64,000 bases of DNA. Source: Massilia sp. W12. Its GTDB lineage: Bacteria; Pseudomonadota; Gammaproteobacteria; Burkholderiales; Burkholderiaceae_D. Under the pieces are notes generated by a model. That model did not search any database. It was not told where the DNA came from and saw nothing but the letters and a program-made list of their open reading frames with translations. The stretch covers positions 744,001 through 808,000 of the forward strand of contig NZ_CP147776.1 of assembly GCF_037300705.1 (NCBI RefSeq). The letters run 5' to 3'. Positions 57,490 through 64,000 of this stretch are shown piece after piece. The position numbers and the translations under genes were made by a program. Every line of letters starts with the position of its first letter. The stretch's first letter is position 1.

Positions 57490-57799
57490 ATCCTTCTCCT
57501 TGAGATTGAGAAACGCCAAACGGGCGGGAGCCTTGCATCGCCCTATTTTGCGGTAAATGCCGCGCTTTGTGTGGAATTGCGCGCGCTTTTGCGTCTGTTG
57601 CGTGGCTAACGCGACAAAATCAGGCGCATCGGGCGCGCTTGTCTGCGGCGCTGCGACAAATTTTCCGGCCCTGCCTGCCGCCATGATAAAATCAGCAGGT
57701 TATAAGGCCGGCATTCAACGGCTTTGCGGCAGATTCTTTCTGCCGGTGATTAATCTTTGCAGCGGCTTATGGCCTGCTTGCTTCTATCAGTGCTAGCCA
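57490..57799. other. Divergent gap between ompA 2 and gyrA
   Basis: 310 bases. TAAAAT at 57687-57692 is a possible -10 for gyrA, but no convincing -35 sits 16-18 bases before it. No promoter is clear for the ompA side either. No gene or repeat is seen. Confidence 0.4.
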
Positions 57800-60427
57800 A
57801 TGGATCAATTCGCAAAAGAAACAATCCCCATTTCCCTGGAAGAAGAGATGCGCAAGAGCTATCTCGATTACGCCATGAGCGTGATCGTCGGGCGCGCCTT
57901 GCCGGACGTGCGGGATGGCTTGAAGCCGGTGCATCGCCGGGTGCTGTATGCGATGCAGGAAATGAATAATGTCTGGAACCGCCCGTATGTGAAATGCGCG
58001 CGCGTGGTCGGCGATGTGATGGGTAAATACCACCCGCACGGCGATCAATCCATTTATGACACCCTGGTGCGCATGGCGCAGGATTTTTCTCTGCGCTACA
58101 CCCTGGTGGACGGGCAGGGCAATTTCGGCTCGATCGACGGCGACAATGCGGCGGCGATGCGTTACACCGAATGCCGCCTGGATAAAATCTCAAATGAAAT
58201 CCTGGCCGACATCGACAAAGAAACGGTCGATTTTGTGCCCAACTACGACGGCAAAGAAAAAGAACCCTCGGTTTTGCCGACCCGTATTCCGAATCTCTTA
58301 ATCAATGGCGCATCCGGCATTGCGGTCGGTATGGCCACCAATATCCCGCCGCACAATCTGACCGAAGTCATCAATGGCGCCCTGCATTTGCTGGCCAATC
58401 CGCAATGCACGGTGGATGAACTGATCAATATCATTCCGGCCCCTGACTTCCCGACCGCCGGCATTATTTACGGCGTGTCCGGGGTGCGCGATGGCTATCG
58501 CACAGGCCGAGGCCGCATTGTGATGCGCGCCAAGACCCACTTCGAGGAATTCGGCAAAGACGGCAGGATGGCCATCATCATCGACGAATTGCCGTATCAG
58601 GTGAATAAAAAGTCGCTGCTTGAGCGCATCGCCGAAAACGTGCGAGATAAAAAGCTCGACGGCATTTCCGATATCCGCGACGAATCCGATAAATCCGGCA
58701 TGCGCGTGGTGATTGAGCTCAAACGCAATGAAGTGCCGGATGTGGTGCTCAATAATCTGTACAAGCAAACCCAGCTGCAAGACACCTTTGGCATGAATAT
58801 GGTGGCGCTGGTGGATGGCCAGCCCAAGCTGCTCAACCTCAAGCAGATGCTGGAATGCTTCCTCTCGCACCGGCGCGAAGTGGTGACGCGGCGCACCGTG
58901 TACGAACTGCGCAAAGCGCGCGAACGCGGCCACTTGCTGGAAGGCCTGGCGGTGGCGCTGGCGAATATCGATGATTTCATCGCCATCATCAAAGCCGCGC
59001 CCACCCCGCCGGTCGCCAAAAGCGCCTTGATGGAGCGCGAATGGGACAGCTCGGTGGTGCGTGAAATGTTGGCGCGCACCGGCGAAAACAATGCCGCCGG
59101 CATCGCCGCTTTCCGCCCTGACAATCTGCCGGCGCATTACGGCATTCAAAAGAATGGCCTGTACCGCCTGTCCGATGTGCAGGCGCAGGAAATTCTGCAA
59201 ATGCGCCTGCAACGCCTGACCGGTCTGGAGCAGGATAAGATCGTCAATGAATATAAGGAAGTGATGGCGGAAATCGCCGACTTGCTGGACATTCTGGCCC
59301 GTCCCGAACGTGTGACTGCGATCATCAAAGACGAAATGGCGCAAGTGCTGTCCGAATACGGCGAGGCCAAAGATACGCGCCGTTCGCAAATCGTGATGGA
59401 CGCGACTGATCTGGAAACCGAAGACCTGATCACGCCGCAGGATATGGTGGTGACACTCTCGCACGCCGGCTATATGAAGAGCCAGCCGCTGTCGGAATAC
59501 CGCGCGCAAAAACGCGGCGGGCGCGGCAAGCAGGCCGCCGCCACGCGCGAAGACGACTGGATCGAACAGCTCTTCATCGCCAACACCCACGACTATATTC
59601 TGTGCTTCTCCAACCGTGGCCGCATGTACTGGCTGAAAGTGTGGGAAGTGCCGCAAGGCTCGCGCGCCTCGCGCGGCAAGCCGATCATCAATATGTTCCC
59701 GCTGGTGGAAGGCGAAAAGATCACCGTGATTCTGCCGCTCTCGGGCGAAAACCGCAATTTCCCGGAAGACCGCTATGTCTTCATGGGCACCAGCCTGGGC
59801 ACGGTGAAGAAAACCGCGCTGACCGAATTCTCCAATCCGCGCAAAGCCGGCATTATTGCGGTTGACCTGGATGAGGGCGATTTCCTGATTGGCGCCGCGC
59901 TCACCGACGGCCAGCATGATGTGATGCTGTTCTCCGACGCCGGCAAAGCAGTGCGCTTTGACGAAAACGATGTGCGCCCGATGGGCCGCACCGCACGCGG
60001 CGTGCGCGGCATGAATCTGGAAGAAGGGCAGCAAGTGATTGCCCTGCTGGTGGCGGAAAACGAACAGCAATCGGTGTTGACCGCGACTGAAAACGGTTAC
60101 GGCAAGCGCACCCCGATTGGCGAGTACACCCGCCACGGACGCGGCACCAAGGGCATGATCGCGATTCAAACCTCCGAGCGCAACGGGCGCGTGGTGGCCG
60201 CCACCCTGGTGGATCAGACTGATGAAATCATGCTGATCACCACCGGTGGCGTGTTAATCCGCACGCGTGTCTCGGAAATCCGGGAAATGGGGCGCGCCAC
60301 TCAGGGCGTGACTCTGATTGCAGTCGAAGACGGCACCCGTCTGTCCGGCCTGCAGCGCATCGTCGAAGCCGATGCGGAAGAAGACAGCAACACTAACGGC
60401 GAGGGCGCCGCCCCCGCCGCCGAATGA
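57800..60427 (+). CDS. gyrA: DNA gyrase subunit A
   Basis: Breaks and rejoins DNA in the gyrase A2B2 complex, keeping negative supercoiling. Seen: 875 residues; catalytic Tyr122 in AAMRYTE; quinolone region [11 protein letters not shown] with Gln83 (Ser in E. coli) and Asp87; GyrA box QKRGGRG in the C-terminal propeller; acidic tail. Length is normal. Gln83 deserves attention (see findings). DUF2059 gene overlaps the stop region upstream ATG only loosely; serC and pheA follow. Confidence 0.98.
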   Translation: MDQFAKETIPISLEEEMRKSYLDYAMSVIVGRALPDVRDGLKPVHRRVLYAMQEMNNVWNRPYVKCARVVGDVMGKYHPHGDQSIYDTLVRMAQDFSLRYTLVDGQGNFGSIDGDNAAAMRYTECRLDKISNEILADIDKETVDFVPNYDGKEKEPSVLPTRIPNLLINGASGIAVGMATNIPPHNLTEVINGALHLLANPQCTVDELINIIPAPDFPTAGIIYGVSGVRDGYRTGRGRIVMRAKTHFEEFGKDGRMAIIIDELPYQVNKKSLLERIAENVRDKKLDGISDIRDESDKSGMRVVIELKRNEVPDVVLNNLYKQTQLQDTFGMNMVALVDGQPKLLNLKQMLECFLSHRREVVTRRTVYELRKARERGHLLEGLAVALANIDDFIAIIKAAPTPPVAKSALMEREWDSSVVREMLARTGENNAAGIAAFRPDNLPAHYGIQKNGLYRLSDVQAQEILQMRLQRLTGLEQDKIVNEYKEVMAEIADLLDILARPERVTAIIKDEMAQVLSEYGEAKDTRRSQIVMDATDLETEDLITPQDMVVTLSHAGYMKSQPLSEYRAQKRGGRGKQAAATREDDWIEQLFIANTHDYILCFSNRGRMYWLKVWEVPQGSRASRGKPIINMFPLVEGEKITVILPLSGENRNFPEDRYVFMGTSLGTVKKTALTEFSNPRKAGIIAVDLDEGDFLIGAALTDGQHDVMLFSDAGKAVRFDENDVRPMGRTARGVRGMNLEEGQQVIALLVAENEQQSVLTATENGYGKRTPIGEYTRHGRGTKGMIAIQTSERNGRVVAATLVDQTDEIMLITTGGVLIRTRVSEIREMGRATQGVTLIAVEDGTRLSGLQRIVEADAEEDSNTNGEGAAPAAE

Positions 60428-60444
60428 TGAAACAAGGAAAATCC

Positions 60445-61056
60445 ATGAAAAAAATGATTGCATGCGCAGTTGCTTCGCTGGCTTTGCTGGCTTCCCAATC
60501 CTCTCTGGCGCAAGCCAGCGCGTCGGCGCATGCCGGCCACAGCCATGGCCATTCGCATGGCGCAGCGGACGCCAAACCGGCCCCGCCGCCCAGCCCGGAA
60601 GCTGAAAAAGCCGCACGCGAATTGCTGGCCGTGATGAAATACCGCGACTCCACCGCCGCTTCGGTGCGCATGCTGCTGCAAAACCTGCCGATGGCGCTGA
60701 TGCAATCCACGCATCAGGAACTGGGCAAGGGCAAGCTGGGCGACGAGCAAAAGAAAGCCGCCATGGCCAAGGCCGAAAAAGATGCGCCGGAAGCCGCCAC
60801 CAAGATGGGCAATGCGCTGCTGGGTGACAACAAGATGTGGGACGGACTGGAAAAAGAAACCGCGACCGTGTTCGCGCGTCATTTCAAAGCCGATGAACTG
60901 CGCCAGCTGGCTGCTTTCTACAAAACGCCGATTGGCGTGAAAGCCCTGCAAGCCTTCCCGCAAGCGATGGGCGAAGCCAGCATGCTGGGACAAAAAACCA
61001 TCATGCCGCGTCTGCAGCAACAAATCGAAAAATTCGCTGTGGAGCACGCCAAGTAA
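60445..61056 (+). CDS. DUF2059 periplasmic protein with His-rich stretch
   Basis: Seen: 203 residues from MKKMIACAVA at 60445 (AAGGA upstream); signal peptide of about 23 residues ending AQA; then the His-rich string HAGHSHGHSHG, which could bind metal; then the DUF2059 helical domain (FARHFKADELRQLAAFYKTP, GVKALQAFPQAM). Function unknown. It sits 17 bases after gyrA and before serC, a fixed place in this group. Confidence 0.83.
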   Translation: MKKMIACAVASLALLASQSSLAQASASAHAGHSHGHSHGAADAKPAPPPSPEAEKAARELLAVMKYRDSTAASVRMLLQNLPMALMQSTHQELGKGKLGDEQKKAAMAKAEKDAPEAATKMGNALLGDNKMWDGLEKETATVFARHFKADELRQLAAFYKTPIGVKALQAFPQAMGEASMLGQKTIMPRLQQQIEKFAVEHAK

Positions 61057-61105
61057 TCCACAGTCTGACAGGGGGCGACCCCTGTCATTTCACAAGGGGT
61101 GAGCA

Positions 61106-62209
61106 GTGAGCGAGGTGTTCAATTTTTCTGCCGGCCCGGCAGTCCTGCCCAAGGAAGTGCTGGCGCAGGCGGCAGCGGAAATGCTGGATTGGCATGGCAG
61201 CGGCATGTCGGTGATGGAAATGAGTCATCGCGGCCCGGAATTCATGCAAATCCATCAGCAGGCGCTGGATGATTTGCGCGAATTATTGCAAGTCCCGGCG
61301 CATTACAAAATCCTGTTTCTGCAAGGCGGCGGAATGGGGGAAAACGCCATCGTTCCGCTCAACCTGTTAGGCCGCAAGCCGCAGGAACAGCGCGTAATCG
61401 ACTTCGTGCACAGCGGCGCCTGGTCTGGCAAATCCATCAAAGAAGCGCACAAATACGCCAGTGTGAACGTGGCCGCCAGCAGCGAAGCGCAAGGTTTTTC
61501 CTGCGTGCCCGATCCGGCCAGCTGGCGCTTGCGCGATGACGCCGCATATCTGCACGTTTGCACCAACGAAACCATACACGGCGTGGAATTTCCTTTCGCG
61601 CCGCAAGCCGCGCGCCCTGATATTCCGGTGGTGGCGGATATGTCATCGCATATTCTGTCCAAAGCCATCCGGGTGGCAGACTACGGCGTGATTTTCGCCG
61701 GTGCGCAAAAAAACATCGGCCCCGCCGGCCTCACCATTGTGCTGGTGCGCGAAGATCTGCTTGGCGGCGCGATGTCTGTCTGTCCCACGGCTTTTGACTG
61801 GAGCCAGGTGGCGGCGAATAATTCCATGCTGAATACCCCGCCGACCTGGGGCATTTACATCGCCGGCCTGGTGTTTCAATGGATTAAACGCGAAGGCGGG
61901 GTGGCGGCGCTGGAAGCGCGCAACAAGCAAAAAGCCGATTTGCTGTACGCCTGCCTCGAAAAAAATCAGGCCTTCTACCGTATCCCGGTGCAAGCGCCAT
62001 TCCGTTCGCGCATGAACGTACCGTTCTTTTTGCGCGACGACAATCTCAACGCCAGCTTTTTGGCGCAAGCCAAAGAAGCCGGTTTGCTGCAACTCAAGGG
62101 CCACAAGTCCGTCGGCGGCATGCGTGCATCGATCTACAATGCGATGCCTTTGCCGGGCGTGATTGCGCTGACAGAATTCCTCGATGCATTCGCGCGCCGG
62201 CATGGTTAG
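61106..62209 (+). CDS. serC: Phosphoserine aminotransferase
   Basis: PLP enzyme that makes phosphoserine (and 4-phosphohydroxythreonine for PLP synthesis). Seen: 367 residues from a GTG start with AGGGGTGA six bases upstream; [12 protein letters not shown], substrate region [14 protein letters not shown] Lys202 in [12 protein letters not shown], and the C-terminal [14 protein letters not shown]. serC-pheA-hisC order is typical of Burkholderiales. Confidence 0.97.
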   Translation: MSEVFNFSAGPAVLPKEVLAQAAAEMLDWHGSGMSVMEMSHRGPEFMQIHQQALDDLRELLQVPAHYKILFLQGGGMGENAIVPLNLLGRKPQEQRVIDFVHSGAWSGKSIKEAHKYASVNVAASSEAQGFSCVPDPASWRLRDDAAYLHVCTNETIHGVEFPFAPQAARPDIPVVADMSSHILSKAIRVADYGVIFAGAQKNIGPAGLTIVLVREDLLGGAMSVCPTAFDWSQVAANNSMLNTPPTWGIYIAGLVFQWIKREGGVAALEARNKQKADLLYACLEKNQAFYRIPVQAPFRSRMNVPFFLRDDNLNASFLAQAKEAGLLQLKGHKSVGGMRASIYNAMPLPGVIALTEFLDAFARRHG

Positions 62210-62236
62210 CCGGCGTGCTTCTGGTGAGTCCCTTCC

Positions 62237-63361
62237 ATGATCAATGATGACCGTTTAAAACCCTTGCGCGAACAGATCGATGCGATTGACGCGCAAATTC
62301 TCGACCTGCTGTCGCAACGCGCGCGCGTGGCGCAACTGGTCGGCCATATCAAGTCTGAAACCCAGGCCCCGGTGTTCCGTCCCGAACGCGAAGCCCAGGT
62401 CTTGCGCAAAGTGGCCGATCACAATCGCGGCCCGCTGGCGGCGCACGATATTCAAACCATTTTCCGCGAAATCATGTCGTCCTGCCGCGCGCTGGAGCGG
62501 CGCGTGGTGGTGTCCTATCTCGGCCCGTCCGGCACCTTCAGCGAACAGGCGGTGTATCAGCAATTCGGCTCGGCGGTGGAGGGGCTGCCCTGCGTCTCGA
62601 TTGATGAAGTATTCCGCGCGGCGGAAGCCGGCACCGCTGATTTTGGCGTGGCCCCGGTGGAAAATTCGAGCGAAGGCGCAGTCAACCGCACCCTGGATTT
62701 GCTGCTGCAAACCACCTTGCTGATTTCCGGCGAAGTCTCAATTCCGGTGCGCCACAGTTTAATGAGCAAGCGCGGCGATATGCAAGGCGTGAAAGCAATT
62801 TGCGCGCACTCGCAAGCGCTGGCGCAATGCCAGGCCTGGTTGAACTTGCATTATCCCGATATCGAACGCATCGCCATGGCCTCCAACGGCGAAGCGGCGC
62901 GGCGCGCCGGCGCGGATGACAGCCTGGCCGCGATTGCGAGCGAATTGGCGGGCCAGCAATATGGCTTGCAAGTGGTGAATTCCTCAATTCAAGACGACCC
63001 GCACAACCGCACCCGCTTTGCCGTGCTGGGCAATCTGCAAACCCTGCCGTCCGGGCGCGACCAGACCTCGATTGTGTTTGCCGTGCCGAACAAAGCCGGC
63101 GCGGTGTACAACATGTTAGCGCCGCTGGCCACCCATGGCGTGTCAATGACGCGCTTTGAATCGCGCCCGGCGCGCATGGGCGCCTGGGAATATTATTTTT
63201 ATGTCGATATGGAAGGCCATGCGCATGACGCCCATGTGGCGCGCGCGCTGGCCGAGCTGAAAGAACAGGCGGCGTTTTTCAAAATGCTTGGCTCCTATCC
63301 GCTCTGCGTTTCTGCGCAGGACAGGGAAGCCTTGCCCTTGCCGCAAGATGATACAAACTGA
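62237..63361 (+). CDS. pheA: Bifunctional chorismate mutase/prephenate dehydratase
   Basis: Two steps of phenylalanine synthesis. Seen: 374 residues; AroQ-type mutase domain 1-90 (LREQIDAIDAQILDLLSQRA), dehydratase domain with YLGPSGTFSEQAV and the TRFAVLG motif, then an ACT domain (FESRPARMGAWEYYFYVD) that senses phenylalanine for feedback control. 27 bases after serC. Confidence 0.97.
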   Translation: MINDDRLKPLREQIDAIDAQILDLLSQRARVAQLVGHIKSETQAPVFRPEREAQVLRKVADHNRGPLAAHDIQTIFREIMSSCRALERRVVVSYLGPSGTFSEQAVYQQFGSAVEGLPCVSIDEVFRAAEAGTADFGVAPVENSSEGAVNRTLDLLLQTTLLISGEVSIPVRHSLMSKRGDMQGVKAICAHSQALAQCQAWLNLHYPDIERIAMASNGEAARRAGADDSLAAIASELAGQQYGLQVVNSSIQDDPHNRTRFAVLGNLQTLPSGRDQTSIVFAVPNKAGAVYNMLAPLATHGVSMTRFESRPARMGAWEYYFYVDMEGHAHDAHVARALAELKEQAAFFKMLGSYPLCVSAQDREALPLPQDDTN

Positions 63362-63391
63362 GCAAACTGCACAAGCGAAAGAGAGCGAATC

Positions 63392-64000
63392 ATGTCCGTA
63401 TTTGGTTTGGATTACGTAAGAGCGCTGGCCCCATATCAAGCCGGCAAACCGATTTCTGAAGTGGCGCGCGAATTCGGCCTGGATGAAAGCAAAATCATCA
63501 AACTGGCCTCGAATGAAAACCCGCTTGGCGTTCCCGCCTCCAGCGTGGCGGCGATGCAAAGCGCGATGGCCGATCTGGCGCGCTACCCGGATGCAAACGG
63601 CTTCGATTTGAAAGCCGCGCTGGCCAGCCGTTTCGGCGTGCCGCAAAACTGGCTGACCTTAGGCAATGGCAGCAATGACATTCTGGAATTGGCCGCGCAT
63701 GCGCTGGTGGCGCCGGGCGAATCGGTGATTTTTTCGGAATACGCTTTCGCCGTGTATCCGCTGGCCACGCAAGCCGTGGGCGGACGCGCCTTGCGCATCC
63801 CGGCGCGCGACTATGGCCACGATCTGGACGCCATGGCCGCTGCCGTGCAGGACGACACCAAGCTGATCTATGTCGCCAATCCCAACAACCCGACCGGCGC
63901 CTTCATCGCGCCGGACGCCCTGCACGCCTTCCTGAAAAAAATCCCGCAACGCGTGGTGGTGGTGCTGGACGAAGCGTATAACGAATACCTGCCGGCGGAC
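63392..64000 (+). CDS. hisC: Histidinol-phosphate aminotransferase, 5' part
   Basis: PLP aminotransferase of the HisC type; in this gene neighbourhood it may also serve aromatic amino acid synthesis. Seen: 203 codons, cut by the window end; starts MSVFGLDYVRALAPYQAGKP, with SNENPLGVP, GNGSNDILEL and NPNNPTGAF, and ends inside the DEAYNEYLPAD region before the PLP lysine. Confidence 0.9.
   Translation, partial: MSVFGLDYVRALAPYQAGKPISEVAREFGLDESKIIKLASNENPLGVPASSVAAMQSAMADLARYPDANGFDLKAALASRFGVPQNWLTLGNGSNDILELAAHALVAPGESVIFSEYAFAVYPLATQAVGGRALRIPARDYGHDLDAMAAAVQDDTKLIYVANPNNPTGAFIAPDALHAFLKKIPQRVVVVLDEAYNEYLPAD

Noticed and set aside
58298-60169. 623-codon open frame opposite gyrA
   Set aside because: It lies fully inside gyrA on the other strand; its residues are typical of an antisense GC-rich shadow with no family motif and no ribosome site.

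Overview
The window reads as chromosomal DNA of a GC-rich betaproteobacterium, most likely a member of Burkholderiales close to the Oxalobacteraceae (Massilia / Janthinobacterium / Herbaspirillum group). The reasons are the gene orders ispB | rplU-rpmA-obgE-proB, ftsY-ftsE-ftsX followed by rpoH, and ubiG-gph / ompA / gyrA-DUF2059-serC-pheA-hisC, plus the protein types. This placement is inference from gene order and familiar sequences; no database search was possible. The window starts inside ispB and ends inside hisC.

Layout. 1-7.4 kb is housekeeping: ispB (3' end missing), divergent rplU-rpmA with a near-consensus sigma-70 promoter, obgE, proB, rppH, proS and a lytic transglycosylase. 7.5-9.5 kb holds a SWIB-domain protein and ffh. 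9.6-12.3 kb is a NitT/TauT-type ABC importer. 12.6-15.4 kb is a LytS/LytTR two-component pair divergent from a DUF2306 membrane protein. 15.4-17.4 kb is a porin with a periplasmic binding-like protein. 17.5-21.1 kb has two multi-heme c-type cytochromes, a TPR protein and an acetyltransferase. 21.1-22.4 kb is an AT-richer patch with an AbrB-like protein and a small HTH protein. 22.4-24.8 kb has a 2Fe-2S flavin reductase, a Rossmann epimerase-like protein and a 51-residue small protein.

24.8-33.8 kb is the main accessory system: nine minus-strand genes, nearly all joined by 4-bp overlaps, which combine type II secretion parts (GspF, GspE, secretin, two pseudopilins) with type IV pilus PilM/N/O/P-like inner-membrane parts. 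The secretin is a lipoprotein with a C-terminal cohesin-like domain, and the PilP-like protein carries 15 consecutive prolines. No prepilin peptidase or PilT is present, so these must come from elsewhere.

34-40 kb is a mixed region: acetyltransferases, a lipoprotein amidase, a PfkB kinase, a response regulator and a RES/Xre toxin-antitoxin pair. 40-45.3 kb is rpoH and ftsYEX; rpoH has a CIRCE operator lying exactly over a sigma-70 promoter, which predicts HrcA control of the heat-shock sigma factor. 45.6-52.6 kb is a MacAB-like ABC system followed by a PepSY protein and a TonB-dependent receptor. 52.7-53.8 kb has two unrecognised genes, one of which appears to be disrupted or re-started by a 159-bp MITE-like element. 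53.8-64 kb is again core: a small Gly/Pro-rich secreted protein, gph-ubiG, two paralogous ompA genes, gyrA (Gln at the quinolone position 83), a DUF2059 protein, serC, pheA and the start of hisC.
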